A DNA stretch of 13,564 nt, from NCBI GenBank assembly GCA_021108055.1, contig JAIORR010000061.1:1-13564 (forward strand), read 5' to 3'. This DNA is from Candidatus Cloacimonadota bacterium (GTDB lineage: Bacteria; Cloacimonadota; Cloacimonadia; Cloacimonadales; TCS61). The notes under the pieces are model-generated. The model saw only the letters and a list, made by a program, of their open reading frames with translations, did not search any database and had not been told where the DNA came from. Position numbers and translations under genes: made by a program. This document shows, in pieces, positions 1-5,980 of the stretch. The number at the start of each line of letters is the position of its first letter. The stretch's first letter is position 1.

Positions 1-18
1 TAATTAAAAAGAGGTTAT

Positions 19-1194
19 ATGAACATTCATGAATACCAGGCAAAGCAGATATTTGCAAAATATGGCGTTCCGATCCCCAAAGGAAAAATGATCGAAAGGT
101 TTAAAGACGCCAGAGCTGCAGCTTTAGAGATCGGAGGAAATATCTGGGCGGTAAAAGCTCAGATACATGCCGGCGGAAGAGGAAAAGGCGGCGGTGTAAA
201 ACTTGCCAAATCGCTCGATGAAGTAGAAAAATATGCTTCCGAAATTCTGGGAATGACATTGGTCACACATCAGACCGGACCTGCCGGGAAAGTAGTGAAA
301 AAAGTTTACATCGAAGGTGGAGTGAACATCAAAAAAGAATTCTACCTCGGAATGGTTCTGGATAGAGCACAGGAAATGCCAGTGATGATGGCTTCCACGG
401 AAGGCGGAGTGGAGATCGAAAAAGTGGCTGCCGAAATGCCGGAGAAGATAATCAAAGTTGCCATCGATCCGCTTATTGGATTCAGAAGTTTTCATGCACG
501 TCAACTTGCCTTCGGGCTCAATCTTTCCAAGCCGCAGGTAAAGGAATTCACACTGTTTGCTTCTGCACTCTATAATGCCTACAAAGAGAATGATGCCAAT
601 TTGGTGGAGATAAATCCGCTGGTTTTAACTGCCGATGATAGATTCATTGCACTCGATGGAAAGATGGGATTCGATGATAATGCTCTCTTCCGAAATCCTG
701 AGATCGCTGCAATGAAAGACCTGGATGAAGAAGAGCCTGCAGAACTGGAAGCTGCAAAATATGACCTCAATTACGTTAAACTCGATGGAGATGTAGGCTG
801 CATGGTCAACGGGGCGGGACTGGCAATGTCCACGATGGATATTATCAAGCACGAGGGCGGCGAACCTGCAAATTTCCTTGATGTGGGCGGCGGAGCCAGT
901 GCAGAAACCGTGGCAAAAGGATTCGAGATCATCCTTAAAGATCCGAACGTTAAAGCAATATTCGTAAATATTTTTGGCGGGATCGTTCGTTGCGACCGGA
1001 TCGCCAACGGAATAATCGAAGCTACAAAAGTAGCAAATGTGGATATTCCTGTAATTGTCCGTCTGGATGGGACAAATGCAGCGGAGGCTTCCGATATTTT
1101 GCGTAATGCAAATATCAAAAATATTATAACTGCTATCGATTTTGCAGATGGTGCACGTAAAGCCGTTAATGCTGTCAAAGGGGTGACGAAATGA
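19..1194 (+). CDS. sucC: Succinyl-CoA synthetase (ADP/GDP-forming), beta subunit
   Basis: This is the nucleotide-binding subunit of succinyl-CoA synthetase, which interconverts succinyl-CoA + NDP + Pi with succinate + CoA + NTP in the cytoplasm. Its 391 residues match the family length (about 388). The N-terminal ATP-grasp domain shows K46 and the AGGRGKGG loop (51-58). The Mg-binding residues appear as N199 in VEINPLVL and D213 in LDGKMG. The C-terminal ligase/flavodoxin-like domain has NGAG near 266 and the loop NIFGGIVRCD (317-326) that meets the alpha subunit at the active site. The ATG at 19 is preceded by GAGG at 11-14 with a short 4-base gap. The stop overlaps the sucD start in ATGA, so the subunits are translationally coupled. 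ADP versus GDP preference cannot be read safely. The promoter lies outside the window or further upstream. Confidence 0.97.
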   Translation: MNIHEYQAKQIFAKYGVPIPKGKMIERFKDARAAALEIGGNIWAVKAQIHAGGRGKGGGVKLAKSLDEVEKYASEILGMTLVTHQTGPAGKVVKKVYIEGGVNIKKEFYLGMVLDRAQEMPVMMASTEGGVEIEKVAAEMPEKIIKVAIDPLIGFRSFHARQLAFGLNLSKPQVKEFTLFASALYNAYKENDANLVEINPLVLTADDRFIALDGKMGFDDNALFRNPEIAAMKDLDEEEPAELEAAKYDLNYVKLDGDVGCMVNGAGLAMSTMDIIKHEGGEPANFLDVGGGASAETVAKGFEIILKDPNVKAIFVNIFGGIVRCDRIANGIIEATKVANVDIPVIVRLDGTNAAEASDILRNANIKNIITAIDFADGARKAVNAVKGVTK

Positions 1195-2066
1195 GTATCC
1201 TGGTAAATAAAAATTCAAAAGTACTCGTTCAGGGATTCACGGGAAAAGAAGCAACTTTTCATTCCGAGCAGTGCATTGCTTACGGCACCAACATCGTGGG
1301 AGGTGTAACTCCCGGGAAAGGCGGTCAGATACATCTGGGAAAACCGGTTTTTAACACGATGGAAGAAGCTGTTCAAAAAACAGGTGCAGATGTTTCCCTG
1401 ATACTTGTTCCACCTGCATTTGCCGCAGATGCGATCATGGAAGCGGTTTCTGCCGGCATAGAAGTGATCGTCTGCATTACGGAAGGAATTCCGGTTAATG
1501 ATGTAATGATAGCAAAAAAACTGGCAGAAAAAACGGGAGCAGTTCTGATAGGTCCGAACTGCCCGGGAATAATTACATCAGAAGAAGCGAAGATAGGAAT
1601 CCTGCCGGGATTTGTATTTAAGAAAGGATCGATCGGACTTATTTCCAAATCCGGCACCTTGACTTATGAAATGGCAAACCAGGTGGTTAAAGCAGGTTTG
1701 GGAATTTCAACTGCTGTAGGCATTGGAGGAGATCCGATCATTGGAACAACATTCATAGACCTCCTGAAATTATTCCGGGACGATCCGGAAACCGAAGCCG
1801 TGGTGATGATAGGTGAAATTGGCGGTGACCTGGAAATTCAGGCTGCTGAATATATCAAAGAGAATTTTTCCAAACCGGTAGTAGCGTTCATCGCAGGACA
1901 AACCGCTCCCAAAGGTAAAAGAATGGGACATGCAGGTGCCATAATTGCCGGAAGCAAAGGAACAGCACAGGAGAAAATACAAGCGCTGAAATTTGCCGGA
2001 GTGGCAGTTGCGGAAAATCCTGCTGTTGTGGGAAAAACAATAAAAAAAATATTAGAAAAAAAATGA
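1191..2066 (+). CDS. sucD: Succinyl-CoA synthetase (ADP/GDP-forming), alpha subunit
   Basis: This is the CoA-binding, phosphohistidine-bearing subunit that pairs with SucC. The 291 residues are full length. The N-terminal CoA-binding Rossmann domain opens with VQGFTGKEATFH (13-24). GPNCPG lies at 121-126. The active-site acid is E209 in MIGEIGG, and the phosphorylated histidine is H247 in RMGHAGAI. The ATG overlaps the sucC stop, and GGGG at 1180-1183 gives a ribosome site 7 bases upstream. It is followed, after 60 bases with a hairpin, by the fumarase alpha gene on the same strand, which suggests co-transcription. All key residues are present and nothing is truncated. Confidence 0.97.
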   Translation: MSILVNKNSKVLVQGFTGKEATFHSEQCIAYGTNIVGGVTPGKGGQIHLGKPVFNTMEEAVQKTGADVSLILVPPAFAADAIMEAVSAGIEVIVCITEGIPVNDVMIAKKLAEKTGAVLIGPNCPGIITSEEAKIGILPGFVFKKGSIGLISKSGTLTYEMANQVVKAGLGISTAVGIGGDPIIGTTFIDLLKLFRDDPETEAVVMIGEIGGDLEIQAAEYIKENFSKPVVAFIAGQTAPKGKRMGHAGAIIAGSKGTAQEKIQALKFAGVAVAENPAVVGKTIKKILEKK

Positions 2067-2087
2067 ATTCTTTCAACAAAAGAATTC
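2065..2087 (+). repeat. AT-rich hairpin at the end of sucD
   Basis: A perfect 9-bp inverted repeat, GAATTCTTT / AAAGAATTC with a 5-base loop, begins inside the sucD stop codon. Only TTT follows, and the stem has little GC, so it is a poor intrinsic terminator. It may be a weak attenuator or an mRNA 3'-end stabiliser between sucCD and the fumarase genes. This function is inference from the sequence alone. Confidence 0.45.
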
Positions 2088-2126
2088 TTTACTGAATTAA
2101 GACAAAATAAATAAAAAGGAGTTGCT

Positions 2127-2972
2127 ATGCGCCAGATCGACGTGAAAGAGATCATTCCTGTTATCAGGAAGTTGTGTATCGATGCCAATTATTATATTGG
2201 TGAAGATGTGATAAAAAAGATCAAGGAATTCTATGAAAAGGAAGAATCGGAGACCGGAAAGGAAGTGCTTTCGATCCTCCTGGAAAACTATGAACTTTCT
2301 GCAAAAGAGAAAATGCCGATATGTCAGGATACCGGCGTGGCAGTTGTATTTATCGAGCTTGGACAGGATGTTCATCTTGTTGGAGGAGATTTCGTAGAAG
2401 CAATTAATGAAGGAGTTCGTCAGGGCTATGAAGACGGCTACCTGCGAAAATCGATGGTCGACGATCCGATAATCGAACGAAAGAATACAAAAGATAATAC
2501 TCCGGCGCTTATTTATACGGATATTGTTCCGGGTGATAAACTGAAAATTACAATTGCACCCAAAGGCGGCGGATCGGAAAACATGAGCGAAGTAAAAATG
2601 ATGAAAGCTGCCGACGGCATCGAAGGAGTGGTGGATTTTGTTGTGGACAGGATCAGTAGATCCGGTGGAAATCCCTGTCCGCCAATTGTTGTTGGAATCG
2701 GACTCGGTGGTAATTTCGAACAGAGTGCACTTCTGTCAAAAAAATCCCTGTTGCGTTCTCTGGATGAAAAAAATCCCGACCCGAAATGGGCGAAAGTGGA
2801 AGAAGAAATTTTAGAGAAAGTCAATAATCTGGGAATCGGACCGCAGGGACTGGGCGGCAGAACCACGGCTCTTGGTGTTTTCATTTTATCAAAACCATGT
2901 CATATTGCTTCCATGCCTGTGGCGGTGAACGTGCAATGCCATGCAGCGAGACATAAAAGCGCAGTGATATGA
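2127..2972 (+). CDS. Class I fumarate hydratase, alpha (N-terminal, Fe-S) subunit
   Basis: This is the iron-sulfur subunit of a two-subunit class I fumarase, which reversibly hydrates fumarate to L-malate. Its 281 residues correspond to the N-terminal half of fused FumA. Three cysteines sit where the family places the [4Fe-4S] ligands: C66 in PICQDTG, C184 in GGNPCPP, and C258 in KPCHIASMPV. Glycine-rich loops GGGSENMS (about 148-155) and GIGLGGN (about 190-196) are also typical. AAGGAG at 2116-2121, 5 bases before the ATG, fixes the start. The beta subunit follows after a 103-base gap occupied by a palindromic repeat. Tartrate dehydratase (TtdA) is the close relative. The sucCD and malic enzyme neighbours favour fumarase. 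The cluster type is oxygen-sensitive, fitting an anaerobe. Confidence 0.93.
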   Translation: MRQIDVKEIIPVIRKLCIDANYYIGEDVIKKIKEFYEKEESETGKEVLSILLENYELSAKEKMPICQDTGVAVVFIELGQDVHLVGGDFVEAINEGVRQGYEDGYLRKSMVDDPIIERKNTKDNTPALIYTDIVPGDKLKITIAPKGGGSENMSEVKMMKAADGIEGVVDFVVDRISRSGGNPCPPIVVGIGLGGNFEQSALLSKKSLLRSLDEKNPDPKWAKVEEEILEKVNNLGIGPQGLGGRTTALGVFILSKPCHIASMPVAVNVQCHAARHKSAVI

Positions 2973-2979
2973 AAAAATG

Positions 2980-3059
2980 GCTCACAGATACAGACTGATA
3001 GACACGGATAAAAAATATAAGTGATCCTAAATCCGTGTTTTCCGTGTAAATCCGTGAGC
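2980..3059. repeat. Imperfect palindromic intergenic repeat with TCCGTGT triplets
   Basis: The left arm (2980-3009) begins GCTCACAGAT and ends GACACGGAT. The right arm (3031-3059) begins ATCCGTGTTTT and ends ATCCGTGAGC. The arm ends are complementary (GCTCAC/GTGAGC, ACACGGAT/ATCCGTGT) with mismatches between, around a 21-base A-rich loop. Within the right arm TCCGTG recurs three times at 9-10-base intervals. It fills the space between the two fumarase subunit genes. I read it as a REP/MITE-like element. A related triplet, TCAGTGT, occurs at 8498-8527. It contains no ORF. Confidence 0.75.
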
Positions 3060-3075
3060 AAAAAAGGAGAAAACA

Positions 3076-3624
3076 ATGAAAAGATATTTAACCACACCTT
3101 TAAAAACCGAAGATCTGGAAAAATTGAAGATCGGAGATCAGGTTTATATTACCGGAACCGTTTACACGGGAAGAGACGCTGCTCATAAAAGACTTATTGA
3201 ACTTCTGGAAAAAGGGGAAAAACTACCATTCGATGCAGAGGGACAAATTATATATTATGTAGGACCAGCTCCTGCTCCTCCCGGAAAACCGATCGGTTCT
3301 GCGGGACCTACCACGAGCTACAGAATGGATCCCTACGCACCCGCACTTCTGGATGCAGGAATGAAAGCGATGATCGGTAAAGGTCCGCGAAGTCAGGCAG
3401 TGATAGATTCAATGATAAAAAACAAAGCAGTTTATTTGGCTGCGGTAGGCGGTGCAGCCGTGGTTGTAGCCAAGTCCATAAAAGAATCAAAAGTAATAGC
3501 GTACGAAGATCTGGGACCCGAAGCTATCCGTGAAATGAAAGTGGAGAATTTTCCCTGCATTGTGGCAAATGATATTTACGGAAAAGATATTTATCAAGAA
3601 GGGGTGAAGAATTATAAGAGGTAA
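3076..3624 (+). CDS. Class I fumarate hydratase, beta (C-terminal) subunit
   Basis: This is the partner subunit completing the class I fumarase active site. Its 182 residues match the usual beta-subunit length. Recognisable family blocks are VYTGRDAAHKR (29-39), the proline-rich YYVGPAPAPPG (about 61-71), GPTTSYRMDPYAP (about 77-89), IGKG followed by a hydrophobic AAVGGAAVV segment, and the C-terminal NDIYGKDIY. AAGGAG at 3064-3069 lies 6 bases before the ATG, immediately after the palindrome that separates it from the alpha gene. Separate alpha and beta genes are common in anaerobes and archaea, while enterobacterial FumA is fused. TtdB-like tartrate dehydratase is the alternative and is less likely here. 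Confidence 0.93.
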   Translation: MKRYLTTPLKTEDLEKLKIGDQVYITGTVYTGRDAAHKRLIELLEKGEKLPFDAEGQIIYYVGPAPAPPGKPIGSAGPTTSYRMDPYAPALLDAGMKAMIGKGPRSQAVIDSMIKNKAVYLAAVGGAAVVVAKSIKESKVIAYEDLGPEAIREMKVENFPCIVANDIYGKDIYQEGVKNYKR

Positions 3625-3629
3625 GAGAA

Positions 3630-3766
3630 GACCTTGAAAAGGTTACCCATGGAGGAATTCTTTCTTTTCGATCTTTTCAACGGTTGGAATTTGACAGTAG
3701 CGGAAAACCATTGAAAAGGTTTGGCAGCAAGAGAAGTCTTTTAATTCTTTTCACGGTAACTTTTCA
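3630..3766. repeat. Cluster of TTGAAAAGG-type repeats in alternating orientation
   Basis: The 228-base gap between the fumarase beta and malic enzyme genes contains four variants of one core. The + copies are ACCTTGAAAAGGTTACC at 3631-3647 and AACCATTGAAAAGGTT at 3706-3721. The - copies are GATCTTTTCAACGGTT at 3670-3685 and GGTAACTTTTCA at 3755-3766. The middle pair forms a 16-base inverted repeat with 13 matches, and the outer pair forms a second one with a single gap. Further short palindromes (GCTCAAGAGC at 3783-3792) follow. No credible ORF is present, so this is probably a nested or decayed repeat element. Confidence 0.6.
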
Positions 3767-3852
3767 CTCTCAACCCGTTTCTGCTCAAGAGCGTGAACTC
3801 AAGGGAGTGTTAAAGGAAAAGTAAGAAATAAAAAATAAAGGAGAGTATTCAA

Positions 3853-5307
3853 ATGAAAAAACTAAAGATCGATCTCACAAATTTAGACGAAGTGTTTCCC
3901 GAGGGTTTCAGCCAGGAACAAATAGCAAAAGCTAAAACATTGTTCTTGAAAAAAATGGCAGAAAAAGCTCACAAATTTTACGGTGGCAAGATCCAGACAG
4001 TTCCCAAAGCAGGAGTCTTCGGATTTAACTGGTTCAATATCTGGTACACGCCGGGTGTTTCCAAGATTTCCACAACCATTCGTGATGATAACGATACCAG
4101 TTTTGAACTTTCAAACAGGGGTAATTTCGTAGCAGTGGTCAGCGATTCCACACGCGTTCTCGGAGATGGAGATTGCACTCCTCCGGGCGGACTGGGAGTG
4201 ATGGAAGGAAAAGCCTTCCTGATGAAATACCTCGGTGGTGTGGATGCTGTAGCTTTGTGTGTGGATAGCAAAGACGAGAACGGAAAGAACGATCCACAGA
4301 AGATCATCGATTTCGTGAAAATGTGTCAACACAGTTTTGGTGCAATTAATCTGGAAGATATTTCCCAGCCGAACTGTTATAAAGTTCTCGATACACTTCG
4401 AGAAGAATGCGGTATTCCAGTGTGGCACGATGATGCCCAGGGAACAGCGTGTGTAACTTTGGCAGGATTGATCAATGCTCTGAAATTGGCAGATAAAAAG
4501 ATCGGAGATGTGAAAATAGCAATGCTTGGTGCAGGAGCCTCCAACACAACTATTGCCCGGATCATCATTACAGCCGGAGGCGATCCGGAAAAAATGTATC
4601 TTTTCGATTCCAAAGGCGGTTTACATAAAAACAGGGAAGACATCAAGGCAGATCCAAGATTCTATCGCAAGTGGGAACTTTGTCAAAAGACAAATCCTGA
4701 AATGATAAAAGATTTTGCAGAAGCCTGCAAAGGTGCAGATGTGATGATAGCACTTTCCAAACCAGGTCCCGATACAGTAAAACCGGAATGGATAAAAACT
4801 ATGGCAGATAAAGCAATCGTCTTTACCTGTGCTAATCCGATTCCCGAAATATATCCTTATGCAGCCAAAGAAGCAGGTGCTTATATTTGTGCAACAGGTC
4901 GCGGGGATTTCCCGAACCAGGTTAATAACTCGCTCGGATTCCCGGGAATCCTGAAAGGTGCTTTGATGGTTAGAGCAAAAAAAGTTACAGATAATATGGC
5001 TATTGCTGCTGCTCATTCACTTGCAAAATATGCAGAAAAACGCGGGATCGATCCTGATAATATCGTTCCCAAAATGGATGAAGCCGGAGTATTTGCCGTG
5101 GAAGCTGCCGATGTGGCAATGCAGGCAATAAAAGATGGAGTTGCCAGAATTGAAATGAGCTGGGATGAAGCATTCCAAAAAGCAAAAGCCGATATCGATT
5201 ATTCCAGAGGTATGACTAAGGTGGTCATGGAACAGGGATTTATAGATACTCCACCGGATGAAATGCTGCAAGATGCAATTCAGTGGGCTGTGGAACAGGT
5301 GAAATAA
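3853..5307 (+). CDS. Malic enzyme (malate dehydrogenase, decarboxylating)
   Basis: This enzyme oxidatively decarboxylates L-malate to pyruvate + CO2 with NAD(P)H, or runs in reverse. It has 484 residues and no C-terminal phosphotransacetylase domain, unlike the long MaeB type. The N-terminal catalytic domain has the Tyr of WYTPGV (Y65), the catalytic Lys of MEGKAF (K120), the metal ligands E168/D169 in NLEDIS and D193/D194 in WHDDAQGTA. The dinucleotide-binding Rossmann domain starts at GAGASN (226-231). FTCANPIPEI and PNQVNNSLGFPG near 355-370 are family signatures. The stretch LGDGDCTPPGGLGVMEGK differs from the common LGDIGPLAGLPVMEGK form and marks a separate subfamily. AAGGAG at 3838-3843, 9 bases before the ATG, is the ribosome site. 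NAD versus NADP use is not decided. Confidence 0.93.
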   Translation: MKKLKIDLTNLDEVFPEGFSQEQIAKAKTLFLKKMAEKAHKFYGGKIQTVPKAGVFGFNWFNIWYTPGVSKISTTIRDDNDTSFELSNRGNFVAVVSDSTRVLGDGDCTPPGGLGVMEGKAFLMKYLGGVDAVALCVDSKDENGKNDPQKIIDFVKMCQHSFGAINLEDISQPNCYKVLDTLREECGIPVWHDDAQGTACVTLAGLINALKLADKKIGDVKIAMLGAGASNTTIARIIITAGGDPEKMYLFDSKGGLHKNREDIKADPRFYRKWELCQKTNPEMIKDFAEACKGADVMIALSKPGPDTVKPEWIKTMADKAIVFTCANPIPEIYPYAAKEAGAYICATGRGDFPNQVNNSLGFPGILKGALMVRAKKVTDNMAIAAAHSLAKYAEKRGIDPDNIVPKMDEAGVFAVEAADVAMQAIKDGVARIEMSWDEAFQKAKADIDYSRGMTKVVMEQGFIDTPPDEMLQDAIQWAVEQVK

Positions 5308-5337
5308 AATATTTCTCCGATTCATTAAGTGAAGATT

Positions 5338-5370
5338 ATCTCGTTTCAATATTCTGAATTGGAACGAGAT
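5338..5370 (+). terminator. Strong hairpin after the malic enzyme gene, possible terminator
   Basis: ATCTCGTTTCAAT (5338-5350) pairs with ATTGGAACGAGAT (5358-5370) over 13 bp with one G-U wobble and a 7-base loop, 30 bases after the malic enzyme stop. No clear U-run follows (ATCTTCCG), so an intrinsic terminator is only likely, not shown. A small hairpin TCCGT/ACGGA follows at 5375-5388. The position at the end of a convergent gene pair supports a role at the 3' end of the transcript. Confidence 0.5.
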
Positions 5371-5452
5371 ATCTTCCGTTCCTACGGATACATTAGTAGT
5401 GGCAGATTATCGACCTGCCTGTTTTGCTCTTCTCCAGATAACTCGGGCAAGA

Positions 5453-5482
5453 TTGTCATCTCCGTGAAAGCAGGAATTAATT
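5453..5482. repeat. Degenerate GTCATTCCCGCGAAAGCGGGAAT-like element
   Basis: The stretch TTGTCATCTCCGTGAAAGC followed by AGGAATTAATT resembles the widespread bacterial intergenic palindrome whose stem is TTCCCGC / GCGGGAA around GAAA. Several stem pairs are lost here, so the copy looks decayed. The resemblance is from memory of the motif, not a search. Confidence 0.4.
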
Positions 5483-5492
5483 CATAAAACAG

Positions 5493-5576
5493 AACCTTGA
5501 AAAAGTAGAATAAAAAGTTACATAATTAAACTATGTAGAAAAGCAAGCTAACAACTTGCTCTACTTTCTCAAGGTT
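5493..5576. repeat. Long inverted repeat with nested hairpins (branched structure)
   Basis: AACCTTGAAAAAGTAGA (5493-5509) is complementary to TCTACTTTCTCAAGGTT (5560-5576) at 16 of 17 positions. Inside lie two smaller hairpins, TACATA/TATGTA near 5519-5536 and AGCAAG/CTTGCT at 5542-5560, giving a cloverleaf-like fold on either strand. It sits between convergent genes, 24 bases past the stop of the leftward operon, and could end transcription from both sides. Its outer arm resembles the TTGAAAAGG repeats at 3630-3766, so it is probably the same repeat family. It is not a tRNA: there is no anticodon arm or T-loop consensus. Confidence 0.65.
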
Positions 5577-5599
5577 TTTAGATGTACCGGGAACATTCC

Positions 5600-5980
5600 T
5601 TATTCTTTCTTTTCTTCTTCTTCCTTTTTCTTACTTTCGTCGATAACTTCTTTGGCACCATCAACCAATCCGTCGAAAACGTCTTTTGAGAAACTTGCAA
5701 CTTTGGGAGCATTCACTTTTATTGCTTCAACAATGCTTTTAGATGCTTTTTTTACGAAATCTTCTGTTGGTGGTCTGAATTTTTCATAGCCTTCTTTTGC
5801 ACCCTCCAGAGCTTCTTTTGCCAGTGTCTGCACTTTCTCTTTTGTATTCAGGTCTTCATCTTTGGCAGTTTTAACTACTTCCTTTGTAACATTGCCAATA
5901 GCATTTACAACGTCTTCTCCTGCATGATAAGCTTTTACAACGCCTTCTTTTACCTTTTGAGTAATTTTGCTTTCTACCAT
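5600..5980 (-). CDS. Small highly charged helical protein of unknown function
   Basis: I do not recognise this 126-residue protein. It is almost free of aromatic residues and Cys, rich in Lys, Glu, Ala and Val, and predicted by eye to be a chain of amphipathic helices with repeated pieces of the form KEVVKTAK, KEALEGAKEGYEKF, KKASKSIVEAIK and DGLVDGAKEVIDESK. A central FRPPTEDF breaks the helices, and the tail is KKKEEEEKKE. There is no signal peptide or membrane segment. The pattern recalls LEA-like, phasin-like or apolipoprotein-like proteins that coat surfaces or protect under stress, but that is only resemblance. A perfect AGGAGG (5985-5990), 4 bases before the ATG and inside the end of the preceding gene, argues strongly that it is translated. 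Its start overlaps the nucleotidyltransferase gene by 7 bases, so it is the last gene of that operon. Confidence 0.85.
   Translation of the reverse strand: MVESKITQKVKEGVVKAYHAGEDVVNAIGNVTKEVVKTAKDEDLNTKEKVQTLAKEALEGAKEGYEKFRPPTEDFVKKASKSIVEAIKVNAPKVASFSKDVFDGLVDGAKEVIDESKKKEEEEKKE

Noticed and set aside
625..1218. Long open frame on the - strand opposite sucC
   Set aside because: It is antisense to a gene with all catalytic residues, has no ribosome site and reads as a low-complexity shadow. The same holds for other antisense frames over sucD, the malic enzyme gene, dnaK and grpE.
2065..2087. Intrinsic terminator after sucD
   Set aside because: The stem is mostly A-T, only three T residues follow, and the next gene in the same pathway starts 60 bases on, so full termination is unlikely. 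It was kept only as a hairpin.
5493..5576. Possible tRNA gene because of the cloverleaf-like layout
   Set aside because: It has no CCA-proximal acceptor pattern, no GTTCGA T-loop, no D-loop consensus and no third arm.
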